A DNA stretch of 64,000 nt, taken from Lachnospiraceae bacterium (GTDB lineage: Bacteria; Bacillota; Clostridia; Lachnospirales; Lachnospiraceae). Below, in pieces: positions 15,345 through 24,521 of the stretch. Within the stretch, counting starts at the first letter, position 1; every line of letters begins with the position of its first letter. The stretch is from assembly GCA_028689585.1 (NCBI GenBank), contig JAQVCW010000021.1:1-64000 (forward strand). The letters are read 5' to 3'. A model generated the notes under the pieces. That model was not told the origin of the DNA and did not search any database. It saw only the letters and a program-made list of their open reading frames with translations. A program made the position numbers and the translations under genes.

Positions 15345-16833
15345 TTTTCGTTTCTTTCCTGACAATTGTTTCTTTTCGGGCAATCATTTCATCGATCCGT
15401 TCGATATAATTTTTGATATCCTTCACATTTTCGATCCGTTCGATTCTGTCCTGGCTGTAGACCAGCTTTGTGGATGCGCCTGCACCCAGTGCCAGTATAC
15501 TCTGAACTTCTTCCATAATCAATATATTATAGATACCGGCTTTTCCCTCTCCTGCGTATCCCACATTTTCAAAATTACCTGCCATATTTTTCTGGCGGTA
15601 CAGATAATAAGGAGAGAGTCCGTCTTCTTCGCAGCAGCGTGCCGTCATATCCATGATCTCGCTGTTGTTCTGGAAAGAAATCTCCCGGTACTCCTCTTTG
15701 AACAGGTTCAGCCTGGTGCCCCGCTTCAGCGCCAGGGAATGTACGGTAACACTGTCCGGACGCAGCCTGCGGATTTCTTCCATGGTGTGCCTTACCTGCT
15801 CCCTGCCTTCTCCCGGCAGCCCCACGATCAGATCCATATTGATGTTGTCAAATCCCATGCTGCGGGCCAGCCCGAAACTTTCTATGGTCTGCTCCACCGT
15901 ATGAGCCCTGCCGATGATATCCAGCGTCTTCTGATTCATGGTCTGGGGATTGATGGAAATCCGGCTGATATTATGATCCCGCAGCACCTGAAGCTTCTCT
16001 CTGGTGATGCTGTCCGGCCGGCCTGCTTCTACGGTAAATTCCAGCAGATGGCTGTAGTCGAACCGCTCCTCCAGCCTGGTGAGCAGCCGGTCCAACTGGT
16101 CCGGTTCCAGGGTAGTGGGCGTGCCTCCGCCAATGTAGACGGTGTTCAGCTCTTTCCCGGCAAACAGCTCTGCGGAAGCGTCGATCTCTTTACAGAGAGC
16201 ATCCAGATAATCATTCACCCTGGATTTCCATACCTTTAACGGACTGGAGCTGAAGGAACAGTACAGGCAGATACTTGGGCAAAATGGAATGCCCACGTAA
16301 AGGCTGTAGCCGTTTTCGTAATTGATGTCCTTTAAAATATGGCGTTCCCTGTTGGCGATCATGACAGCCAGAGCCGTTTTCTCTCTGCTGGTATCATAAT
16401 GCTCCCGCATATAAGCGGCGATCTCACTGTTCTTATAGCCCTGCTCCAGCAGCGCCATGGGGATCTTGGTGGGACGGATGCCGGTGAGGTTGCCCCAGGG
16501 AAGCTTCTGCCCGGTGTAATCCAGAAGCATCTGATACAGCAGCTTTTTCAACTGGTTCTTGCGCTCTTTCCGGTCATCCGGATTTTCCAGAGGGATCTGC
16601 CCGGATCTTTTGCCGCTCTCTTGCGCCCCTGTATCCTGTCCTGCTGCGAACTCTATCCGGATCTGTTTTTCTTCATAAAAAACCGAGATTTTCAGTTCTG
16701 CTTCCGATGCCGCATCCTTCGATGCTCCCTCTTCCTCACAGCAGATCATGACATCGCTTCCCGGATAAAATGCCTTTACCAGCGAATGGATATCATACTC
16801 AAAATCCCGTCTGTTCAATTGTATTACTATCAT
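15337..16833 (-). CDS. hemZ: HemZ-like radical SAM coproporphyrinogen dehydrogenase
   Basis: The 498-residue protein has an N-terminal 150-residue region typical of HemZ, then the radical-SAM cluster motif PFCPSICLYCSFSS (CxxxCxxC, about 188-196), followed by YIGGGTPTTL and EAGRPDSIT. This places it in the HemN/HemZ group, clostridial branch. The family is assigned oxygen-independent conversion of coproporphyrinogen III or related radical-SAM chemistry on tetrapyrroles, although many HemZ proteins have not been tested. It sits in the conserved Lachnospiraceae order between the hydrolase gene and the HD-GYP gene. Confidence 0.85.
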   Translation of the reverse strand: MIVIQLNRRDFEYDIHSLVKAFYPGSDVMICCEEEGASKDAASEAELKISVFYEEKQIRIEFAAGQDTGAQESGKRSGQIPLENPDDRKERKNQLKKLLYQMLLDYTGQKLPWGNLTGIRPTKIPMALLEQGYKNSEIAAYMREHYDTSREKTALAVMIANRERHILKDINYENGYSLYVGIPFCPSICLYCSFSSSPLKVWKSRVNDYLDALCKEIDASAELFAGKELNTVYIGGGTPTTLEPDQLDRLLTRLEERFDYSHLLEFTVEAGRPDSITREKLQVLRDHNISRISINPQTMNQKTLDIIGRAHTVEQTIESFGLARSMGFDNINMDLIVGLPGEGREQVRHTMEEIRRLRPDSVTVHSLALKRGTRLNLFKEEYREISFQNNSEIMDMTARCCEEDGLSPYYLYRQKNMAGNFENVGYAGEGKAGIYNILIMEEVQSILALGAGASTKLVYSQDRIERIENVKDIKNYIERIDEMIARKETIVRKETKNE

Positions 16834-16928
16834 ATTTGATGCTCCTTACTGTCCGTTTCATTTTGCGGCATCTGTGCTCCTGTCCAAAGATAGGTCATGC
16901 CCTGCGTGACTTACCCTTCCTGCACTTC

Positions 16929-17561
16929 CTATCCGATAAATGGATTATAGTCCCTTTCCCATCCGATGGCAGTCGTATCATTGTGCCCCGGATAGACCTT
17001 TGTCTCATCCGGAAGCACCAGCAGCTTCTCCCGGATGGAACGCACCAGCACCGATGCGCTGCCGGTGGGAAAATCAGAACGTCCCACAGACTCGCAAAAA
17101 AGAGTATCGCCGGAAAACAGGATCCCGTTCTCCGGAAAATAATAGCAGCCGCCTCCCTGGGTATGCCCCGGCGTATTCAGCGCCTGCAGCTTCAGTCCCG
17201 CCAGTTCCAGCTTCTGTCCGTCTTTTAACAACTGATCCGCCTTCAGAGTCATTGGCTGTCCAAACATCTCTGACAGATTCAGCCGGGAGGATTCCAGCAC
17301 TTCTTCCTCCGGTTCCATGCAGTAAACCGGGATCTCATATTCCCTGCGGATTTCCTCCACTGCTCCGATGTGATCATAATGACCGTGTGTCAGCAGAATT
17401 GCCCTGGGAACTGCCTGCATATCACAGATCTTCTGTCTGATGCGCTCCGGCGATGCTGCCGCATCTATAATAAGAAGCTCACCGATATCCTGATTTTTTA
17501 CCAGGTAGCAGTTGGCTGCCACCGGCCCCAACGTCATGGATTCTATCTGTATTCTGCTCAT
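16929..17561 (-). CDS. Metallo-beta-lactamase-fold hydrolase, glyoxalase II-like
   Basis: The start is the ATG at 17561 (MSRIQIESM), preceded by GGGGAGG; the frame is open to 17585. The roughly 210-residue protein contains THGHYDHIG, the HxHxDH dinuclear zinc motif, then NTPGHTQGG, FSGDTLF and YPGHNDTT. These define the small thioesterase/glyoxalase II branch of the fold. It may hydrolyse S-lactoylglutathione-like thioesters or other metabolites. The hemZ-hydrolase-rel order is conserved in the group, but a functional link is not established. Confidence 0.9.
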   Translation of the reverse strand: MSRIQIESMTLGPVAANCYLVKNQDIGELLIIDAAASPERIRQKICDMQAVPRAILLTHGHYDHIGAVEEIRREYEIPVYCMEPEEEVLESSRLNLSEMFGQPMTLKADQLLKDGQKLELAGLKLQALNTPGHTQGGGCYYFPENGILFSGDTLFCESVGRSDFPTGSASVLVRSIREKLLVLPDETKVYPGHNDTTAIGWERDYNPFIG

Positions 17562-17640
17562 ATTTTCCTCCCCGGTTTCTGTCAAAGCTTAAGGATCAGT
17601 ACCCTTCTTTCCTATCCGGATCCATCCTGGCATCATAGCA

Positions 17641-19956
17641 TCAGCCGCTGCTTCGCTCAATGTCAATCACGCTCTCCACCTGACGTATCTTTTCTATCAG
17701 TGTATTGAGCGCCTCTTTTCCCGGAACTTCAAATTCCATGCAGATGGTAGCCAGCCCCTGCTTGCTGGTTCTGGAATTTACGGAATTCACATCGATCTTG
17801 CGCTCCGTAAATATCTTCGTGATATCCACCAGCAGGCCGGTACGGTTGTTGGCGTAGATCTTGATCTCCGTCATATACAGTCCGCTGTTGTGGGCATCTG
17901 CAGCCTGCTGCCACTCCGCATCAATCAGGCGGACCCGCTCGCCCTCCGGCAGATTCACCACATTAATGCAGTCCGTCCGATGAATGGAAACTCCTCTTCC
18001 TCTCGTGACAAAGCCCACAATCTCGTCTCCGGGAACCGGGCTGCAGCATTTGGAAAAGCGCACCGCCACATCATTGATTCCCTTTACGGTAATTCCGCTC
18101 TTGGATTTGGTGATGCGCATCTTGTCTTTGGACTTCTGCGCCTCCTCCATGATCTGATCATCGGTAATCTTCTTTTTATGATTCTTTTCATAGCCTTCCA
18201 GAAGCTTGTTGGCAATCTGTCCTTCCTTTAAGCCGCCGTGTCCCACTGCGGCCATCACAGAATCCCAGTCCCGGAAGCCATATTTTCCAATCACGCCTGC
18301 CGTGTACTCCGGCTTTTGCAGCTCCGGCAGATTCAGGCCCTTTGCTTTGCAGTAAGCCTGCATCATTTCTTTTCCCTTGACGATATTATCTTCCTTCAGT
18401 TCCTGTTTGAACCACTGGTTGATTTTATTTTTTGCCTGGGTACTCTTTACGATCTTCAGCCAGTCACGGCTGGGGCCCTTGGAATTCTGGGAAGTAATGA
18501 CCTCGATCCGATCCCCGTTCTGGATCACATAATCAATGGTCACCAGCTTGCCATTGACCCGTGCTCCGATCATCCGGTTGCCCACTGCGCTGTGAATACT
18601 GTAGGCAAAATCGATGGGTGTGGAACCGTTGGGCAGATTTTTCACATCGCCGGCAGGAGTAAAGCAGTACACACTCTCATTGAACAGATCCAGATCACTC
18701 TTTAACAGGCTCATGAACTCCCGGTTGTCCGACATATCCCTCTGCCACTCCAGGATCTGGCGCAGCCAGGTCAGCTTCTCTTCTTCCCGCTCCGCTCCGG
18801 TCTGGCCGCTGGCCATGGTGCCATTGGCCGCTTCCTTGTACTTCCAGTGGGCTGCAATACCATATTCTGCGATCCGGTGCATCTCAAAGGTCCTGATCTG
18901 GATCTCAAAAGGAGAACCATGGGGCCCGATCAGCGTAGTATGAAGGGACTGGTACATATTCTGCTTCGGCATGGCGATATAATCCTTGAACCGCCCCGGA
19001 ATTGGCTTATACATCTCATGGATCACACCCAGCGCCGCATAACAGTCCTTTACCGTGTCCACAATAATACGGACTGCAAATAAATCGTAAATCTGGTCCA
19101 GTGTCTTCTGCTGATTTACCATTTTTTTATAAATACTGAAAAAGTGCTTTGCCCGTCCGTCAATCTGGGCCTTGATGCCCGCCGCTTCCACATGCATCTT
19201 CACATCTGCCACGATATTCTCTACAAAGGTCTGGCGTTCGCCTTTTTTCAGGGCGATCTTCTCTACCAGATCATAGTAGACCTCCGGCTCCAGATATTTC
19301 AGGGACAGGTCATCCAGTTCCACCTTTATTTTGGAAATACCAAGGCGGTGCGCGATGGGCGCATAGATATCCATCGTCTCTCTGGCCTTTTCCTTCTGCT
19401 TCTCCGGCCTCATGTACTTGAGGGTGCGCATATTATGGAGGCGGTCCGCCAGCTTGATCAGTATCACCCGGATATCCTTCGCCATAGCCAGGAACATCTT
19501 CCGCAGGTTCTCCGCCTGCACTTCCACCTTGTCCGCAGAATAGCTCAACTGGCCCAGCTTGGTCACGCCGTCCACCAGCAGCTCCACCTCGTCACCAAAT
19601 TCTTCCCGTAGCTGCTCCGCAGTCATCACGGTATCCTCTACCACATCATGAAGCAGACCTGCCACAATGGTTTCTTTATCCAGTTCCAGATCCGCCAGGA
19701 TTATGGCAACACAAAGAGGATGGATGATATACGGCTCCCCGGATTTTCTCCGCTGATCCTTGTGTGCATCGTAGGCAATGCGATATGCTTTCTCGATCAT
19801 GGAAATATCATCGGAAGGATGGTATTTCGTCACACTGGTAATCAGCTCCTGGTACAGTATCTCCGGACTGGTAAAATCTTCCATCGTCTTTACACTGGCA
19901 TCTGCTTTTTTGATCTCTTCAATCTCCTGCTGCTTTGTCTCTTCCACCATTGGCAT
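17641..19956 (-). CDS. rel: Bifunctional (p)ppGpp synthetase/hydrolase RelA/SpoT
   Basis: The 771-residue protein makes and degrades the stringent-response alarmone. The hydrolase HD domain is intact (AGLLHDVVEDT near residue 105). The synthetase domain (about 245-365) has YDLFAVRIIVD, GRFKDYIAMPKQNMYQSLH and EIQIRTFEMHRIAEYG. A TGS domain (VYCFTPAGDVKNLPNGSTPIDFA), a helical region and a C-terminal ACT domain (LVDITKIFTERKIDVNSVNS) complete the long Rel architecture. It lies 100 bp downstream of apt and is probably co-transcribed with it. Confidence 0.97.
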   Translation of the reverse strand: MPMVEETKQQEIEEIKKADASVKTMEDFTSPEILYQELITSVTKYHPSDDISMIEKAYRIAYDAHKDQRRKSGEPYIIHPLCVAIILADLELDKETIVAGLLHDVVEDTVMTAEQLREEFGDEVELLVDGVTKLGQLSYSADKVEVQAENLRKMFLAMAKDIRVILIKLADRLHNMRTLKYMRPEKQKEKARETMDIYAPIAHRLGISKIKVELDDLSLKYLEPEVYYDLVEKIALKKGERQTFVENIVADVKMHVEAAGIKAQIDGRAKHFFSIYKKMVNQQKTLDQIYDLFAVRIIVDTVKDCYAALGVIHEMYKPIPGRFKDYIAMPKQNMYQSLHTTLIGPHGSPFEIQIRTFEMHRIAEYGIAAHWKYKEAANGTMASGQTGAEREEEKLTWLRQILEWQRDMSDNREFMSLLKSDLDLFNESVYCFTPAGDVKNLPNGSTPIDFAYSIHSAVGNRMIGARVNGKLVTIDYVIQNGDRIEVITSQNSKGPSRDWLKIVKSTQAKNKINQWFKQELKEDNIVKGKEMMQAYCKAKGLNLPELQKPEYTAGVIGKYGFRDWDSVMAAVGHGGLKEGQIANKLLEGYEKNHKKKITDDQIMEEAQKSKDKMRITKSKSGITVKGINDVAVRFSKCCSPVPGDEIVGFVTRGRGVSIHRTDCINVVNLPEGERVRLIDAEWQQAADAHNSGLYMTEIKIYANNRTGLLVDITKIFTERKIDVNSVNSRTSKQGLATICMEFEVPGKEALNTLIEKIRQVESVIDIERSSG

Positions 19957-20007
19957 ATAGTTCCACCGTCTTTATCTATTATTCTAACTGTTCTGTCTTT
20001 CCACAGA

Positions 20008-20091
20008 GATCAGTTATTTACCTTCGTAACATATCACTGACTCCACATCGATCAGTTATTTACCTTCATAACATATCACTGACTCCACATC
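20008..20091 (-). repeat. 42-bp tandem duplication of the apt 3' end
   Basis: Two copies of a 42-base unit lie head to tail (20008-20049 and 20050-20091), differing at one base (G or A within CCTTC[G/A]TAACATATC). The right copy contains the last codons and stop of apt; the left copy is a non-coding duplicate just after the stop. A recent slippage or recombination event explains it. Confidence 0.9.
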
Positions 20092-20583
20092 GTAGTTCTG
20101 CAGCCTGTCACGGCCCCGCAGTCCTCCGAGCTCCATCAGGAATACCACTTTTACCACTTTTCCGCCCAGCTTTTCGATCAGTTCGATTGCCGCTTCAACC
20201 GTCCCGCCTGTGGCAATCAGGTCATCGATGATCACGACGCGCTGTCCCGGTTTGATGGAATCCCTGTGCATCTCAATCTCAGCCGTGCCATATTCCAGTT
20301 CGTATTCCATGGAAACCGTCTCACAGGGCAGTTTTCCTTTTTTCCGTACCATTACGAATGGCTTGTGCAGATTGTAAGCGATCGGCATACCAAAAATAAA
20401 GCCACGGGACTCTGTTCCCACAATCACATCCACATCTTTGGCATCTCCCACTTTTTCCATCATGCCGTCAATCGCCAGCTTCAGGCCATCTGCATCCTGC
20501 AGTACGCTTGTCACATCTCTGAAAATAATGCCCGGCTCCGGAAAATCCGGGATACTTCTGACGTATTCTTCCAACTTTTTCAT
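20056..20583 (-). CDS. apt: Adenine phosphoribosyltransferase
   Basis: The 175-residue enzyme converts adenine and PRPP to AMP in purine salvage. Motifs are IPDFPEPGIIFRDVT at the N-terminus (adenine-site loop), GTESRGFIFG, and the PRPP-binding VVIIDDLIATGGT (about 120-132). Length and order are canonical. The stop codon lies inside a 42-bp tandem duplication. The following gene is rel, a conserved neighbour in clostridia that also consumes purine nucleotides. Confidence 0.96.
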   Translation of the reverse strand: MKKLEEYVRSIPDFPEPGIIFRDVTSVLQDADGLKLAIDGMMEKVGDAKDVDVIVGTESRGFIFGMPIAYNLHKPFVMVRKKGKLPCETVSMEYELEYGTAEIEMHRDSIKPGQRVVIIDDLIATGGTVEAAIELIEKLGGKVVKVVFLMELGGLRGRDRLQNYDVESVICYEGK

Positions 20584-20746
20584 CTTTTCCGCTCCTAACC
20601 ATCAAACTATTTATAAAAAATCTAATTGTAAGTATAACATTCCGTAAAAAAATTATCAACTGCGATTTACAGACAATCTGCTTCACCCCCAAAACAGGGA
20701 TATCAGCAGACCGGACAGGTTCCTGCAAACTGAGTAAAAAACATAT

Positions 20747-20805
20747 AAAAACGGCTGCAGCACCAGGGCCAGGGAGGTTTTTCCCGGTCTTAGAGTGCAG
20801 CAGCC
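20747..20805 (-). terminator. Terminator of the alpha-galactosidase gene
   Basis: The outer arms GGCTGC/GCAGCC plus GCAC/GTGC enclose a second GC-rich stem, and the minus strand then reads GTTTTTAT. It lies about 55 bases after the GH36 stop. The rest of the 20584-20859 interval shows nothing else I can support. Confidence 0.8.
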
Positions 20806-20859
20806 ACTTTCTTGATTTTGAGTAAGGGATAATTTATAAATTTTTTGCGGCTCTTATCT

Positions 20860-23067
20860 TCATTCCTCTATTCGAATAAATCGGAACTTCACCGGCTGAT
20901 AATCTCCGCTGGTTACTGGAAGCAGAATTCCTGCTTTCATAAGTGCACCTCCGGTATAGCACCTCCCACTGTCCACATCCTGATACATTTTTTCCGGCTG
21001 CAGGCCCCGCAGACGGATCAGACGGATCCGGGGATTTGCTTCGCATTTCAGCAGGACGCCCTCTACTATGGTTTCCGATCGGTCTTTTGACACCACCTGC
21101 CACAGAGCATATTCCTGATTTTGAAATGGATTGGTCAGCCGGTAATAGTCTCCCGTCTGAAGCAGGGTTTCCTTTTCCCGGTACTCCTGCAGTATTTTTT
21201 TGACAGTTTCCTTTTCTGCCTCAGTTATTCGGGACAAATTCAGTTCAAAACCAAGAGCGCCTGCCGATGCCACGATCCCTCTTGTCTCCATCGGTGCAGT
21301 TCTTCCCGTCTGGTGGTTGGGACATATGCTGACGTGAGCCCCCATTGCGCTGACGGGATAGGCAAACGAAGTCCCGTATTGAATCTTGATTCTCTCAACC
21401 GCATCTGTATTGTCGCTGCACCAGATTTGGGGAGAATAGTGCAGCATGGCGGGATCAAACCTTCCTCCCCCGCCGGAACAGGTCTCCAGCAGCAGATCCG
21501 GACAGCGGTCCAGCAGACGCTCCAGCATCTGATACAGGCCCAGCACATAGCGGTGGAAGACTTCTCCCTGACGCTCTGGGGGAAGAGCGGCAGAATAAAC
21601 ATTTCCCAGGCTGCGGTTCATATCCCACTTGATATATTCAATATGACTGCCGTCCAGAATCTGAAAAATCTGCTCCAGGACATGCTCTCTCACTTCTTCT
21701 CTGGAAATATCCAGATTTAACTGATAACGGCTTCGCTCCGGATTTCTTCCTGGGATCCGCATACACCAGTCCGGATGTTCCCGGTAAAGACTGCTGTCTT
21801 CTGAGACCATTTCCGGCTCAATCCAGAGTCCGAATTTCATGCCCAGTGCATTGATACGTCTGACCAACTCCGGCAGTCCGCCTTTGATCTTGTTTTCATT
21901 GACCACCCAGTCACCCAGGCCGGAATGATCCGATTCTCGATTTCCGAACCACCCGTCATCCAGCACGAACAGATCCAGCCCCATTTCTTTTCCTGTCTTC
22001 GCAATCTGATATAGTTTTTCTTCGTCAAAATCAAAGTAAGTAACCTCCCAGTTGTTGATCAAAACAGGCCTTTTCTGATTTACCCACTGTTTTCTGATCA
22101 GATGAGCCCGGTACGCATCATGAAAAATATGTGACAGCCTGCCAAGTCCCTGTTCCGAATAAGCCATCACGACCTCCGGTGCCTCAAATACCTCCCCCTG
22201 TCCCAGACAATAGGAAAAATGATAGGGATGGATGCCCATGACAAGCCTTGTGGTATCTGCCTGATCCACCTCTATGGCGCACTGAAAGTTTCCGCTGTAC
22301 ACCAGAGAATATCCAAAGCATTCCCCTGTGCCTTCATCGGCATGAGGGCTGCACAGAATCGCAAAGGGATTGTGATGATGGCTGGAACAGCCTCTTCTGC
22401 TCTCAATCGACTGAATGCCATGAGAAAGGGGCTGACGCTCCATCATCATTTCCATGGCATGCCGTCCGTGAAAATGAATAAAATCCAGATCCGACTGCAA
22501 AAAATCCATTTCCATGGACATCGCCTTTTTAATCTCGACCTTCTTCGTGCCCCGGTTTTCTATGCGCACCGCCCGCGTGATCACATCCAGTTCTGGGAAT
22601 ACTCCGTAGAGAAGCGTTACCTTCAGATCACTCCCCTGATCCCGCAGCACAATTTCCAGCGTCTGAGCCTCTTCTTCCGTACCTGACATGGCAGGCATTC
22701 CATTCAGCACATACTTCCCTTTTCGAATGCGATAGGATTCATAGGAAAGCTGGAGCACATTGCTCCCATCTTCGTGAACCGCCTCAATGGCATTGATCCG
22801 GTAATCTCCATTGCCGCTTCCGGAGTATTCCTGGGGCAGCGTGTCCATGGAAAAAGTGCGGTCTCTGCCTGCTGCATAAGGATTTCCGGAAAACCCCCGA
22901 TCCCTTCCGACAATGCGATACGCAGTTTCCGTCTGGCCGATATTGGCGCCGTAATACAGATGTACCAGCGTATTATATTCTCTTACCTGCATCTGATACA
23001 TGCTGTTTGCGGTAGACAAGCTGAAAATTTTTGTTTTTTCATTGTATCTGATCGGTTTCATTTCCAT
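20860..23067 (-). CDS. GH36 alpha-galactosidase
   Basis: The 735-residue enzyme releases alpha-galactose from melibiose, raffinose-type sugars or galactomannan side chains. The (beta/alpha)8 core is marked by LFVLDDGWFG, the nucleophile Asp in KWDMNR (about 474-479), and ETCSGGGGRFD with acid/base Asp in WCSDNTDA. The N-terminal beta-sandwich and C-terminal domain complete the usual ~730-residue bacterial form. No signal peptide, so it is intracellular. Start choice: ATG at 23067, seven bases after AGGAG; ATGs at 23073 and 23061 are alternatives. It overlaps the regulator gene upstream and closes the alpha-galactoside operon. Confidence 0.95.
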   Translation of the reverse strand: MEMKPIRYNEKTKIFSLSTANSMYQMQVREYNTLVHLYYGANIGQTETAYRIVGRDRGFSGNPYAAGRDRTFSMDTLPQEYSGSGNGDYRINAIEAVHEDGSNVLQLSYESYRIRKGKYVLNGMPAMSGTEEEAQTLEIVLRDQGSDLKVTLLYGVFPELDVITRAVRIENRGTKKVEIKKAMSMEMDFLQSDLDFIHFHGRHAMEMMMERQPLSHGIQSIESRRGCSSHHHNPFAILCSPHADEGTGECFGYSLVYSGNFQCAIEVDQADTTRLVMGIHPYHFSYCLGQGEVFEAPEVVMAYSEQGLGRLSHIFHDAYRAHLIRKQWVNQKRPVLINNWEVTYFDFDEEKLYQIAKTGKEMGLDLFVLDDGWFGNRESDHSGLGDWVVNENKIKGGLPELVRRINALGMKFGLWIEPEMVSEDSSLYREHPDWCMRIPGRNPERSRYQLNLDISREEVREHVLEQIFQILDGSHIEYIKWDMNRSLGNVYSAALPPERQGEVFHRYVLGLYQMLERLLDRCPDLLLETCSGGGGRFDPAMLHYSPQIWCSDNTDAVERIKIQYGTSFAYPVSAMGAHVSICPNHQTGRTAPMETRGIVASAGALGFELNLSRITEAEKETVKKILQEYREKETLLQTGDYYRLTNPFQNQEYALWQVVSKDRSETIVEGVLLKCEANPRIRLIRLRGLQPEKMYQDVDSGRCYTGGALMKAGILLPVTSGDYQPVKFRFIRIEE

Positions 23068-24517
23068 CTCCATTCTCCTTCTGACCAGCCCCTGTGTTCA
23101 TGATCCGGGCCCTGTACTGTGCAGGGCTCTCGCCCATCGCCTTTTTAAATGTCTTTGAAAAATGCTTCTCACTTGCATAGCCCACCAGCTCGCTGATATG
23201 TTTTACGGAGGTCTCTCCCTGCTCGATCATTTCCTTTGCACGGTCCATGCGGATTTCCGTCACACAGTCAATGTATTTCTGGCCTGTTTTCTCATGAAAG
23301 ATCCGGCTTAAATAAGTCGGCTTAATATGAAAAAGCTCTGCAATTCTTACGCTTGAAACATCCTCCATATAATTGTTTTTCACGTATTCCTTGATCCGGT
23401 TTATAATATCCTCGCCCGCTTCTTCCTGAAGTTTTTTATGGTGAAACAGATCCTTCAGTTCCAAAAGCACATCTGCCAGATTTTTTGACTCCAGTCTGGC
23501 ATTCCACATAATGCTGACATGATTTTTCACCTCTGCCGTAAAATATTTTTCATTTTCTCTGATCCATTCCTCTTTCAGATTTTTTAGGCAAAGCTGAAAT
23601 CCGGCCAGATCGTCACTCTGATACGATATGGTCAGCTTTTCCAGCACTCTGACAAAATTTTCTTTGAGAATCCGCCCTGAGTCCGTCTCCAGCCTCTCCG
23701 TCTGAACCATTTCATGATTTTTACAGTAATACCGCTGCGGTTTTAGCTGCTCCAGATCCTTCACGGCAGCCTTCAGCTCCTGCAGACCGGAAAGCTCTCT
23801 GGTATATCCGTTCAGAATGGCTTCTTCCTGATACCGATTAAAATGAAGCTGCAGAAAACTGCTCATCCGCATCCTTGCCTCACCTTTAATAAGCATACAC
23901 AGCTCTCCGGTATGCAGAAAAAAAAGTCCATATTTTGTCTCTTCGGCGGGAAGCTGCTTCGCGACATAAAATTCGATACTCTGATACAGATCCTGATAAA
24001 TTTTCCTTTTTTTCATTTCGTCAAAGGTGTCAATCAGAAAGAAATACAGTTGAAACCTGCCAGATTCTCCAAAGTAAAACTCCTCATTCATATAGAGGCT
24101 TTTGCAGATCTGCTCCACAAAATATCCGTGCTCTTTCTGGCTCTTATTCTGCCGTTCCAGACGTACCTGATCCACAAACTGCTTCAATTCTTCCGGATCC
24201 GGCGGCTTCAGGATATACCGGCTTGCTCCCAGATTCAGCGCCTTTTTCGCATACTCAAAATAGTTGTATCCGGTAAGAACACACCATTCAATATTATCTC
24301 CCGGCTTCTTCGCCCGTTCCATCGCCTCCAGACCTTTGATCCCCGGCATGTTAATATCCAGAAATACCAGATCTATATGCTCTTTTTCCAGAAACAGCAG
24401 CATCTTCTCGGCGCAGTCCGCCTGCAGTATTCTATTTTCATCTCCATACAATTCCTCCAGCATGGACTGAAGCGTAATGCGGACAAGATGCTCATCGTCC
24501 ACGATTAAAATCACCAT
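23039..24517 (-). CDS. YesN-type response regulator with AraC DNA-binding domain
   Basis: The 492-residue regulator has a CheY-like receiver (VILIVDDEHLVR, phospho-acceptor Asp in VFLDINMPG near residue 54, conserved Lys in YILKPP), a long central region, and two helix-turn-helix motifs of the AraC family at the C-terminus (IAELFHIKPTYLSRIF, ISELVGYASEKHFSKTFKK). It should bind direct or inverted repeats upstream of the transporter operon when phosphorylated by the adjacent YesM-type kinase (4-bp gap). I infer activation of the alpha-galactoside genes; the transporter promoter has a weak -35, which fits an activator. Confidence 0.92.
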   Translation of the reverse strand: MVILIVDDEHLVRITLQSMLEELYGDENRILQADCAEKMLLFLEKEHIDLVFLDINMPGIKGLEAMERAKKPGDNIEWCVLTGYNYFEYAKKALNLGASRYILKPPDPEELKQFVDQVRLERQNKSQKEHGYFVEQICKSLYMNEEFYFGESGRFQLYFFLIDTFDEMKKRKIYQDLYQSIEFYVAKQLPAEETKYGLFFLHTGELCMLIKGEARMRMSSFLQLHFNRYQEEAILNGYTRELSGLQELKAAVKDLEQLKPQRYYCKNHEMVQTERLETDSGRILKENFVRVLEKLTISYQSDDLAGFQLCLKNLKEEWIRENEKYFTAEVKNHVSIMWNARLESKNLADVLLELKDLFHHKKLQEEAGEDIINRIKEYVKNNYMEDVSSVRIAELFHIKPTYLSRIFHEKTGQKYIDCVTEIRMDRAKEMIEQGETSVKHISELVGYASEKHFSKTFKKAMGESPAQYRARIMNTGAGQKENGDGNETDQIQ

Positions 24518-24521
24518 AGTA

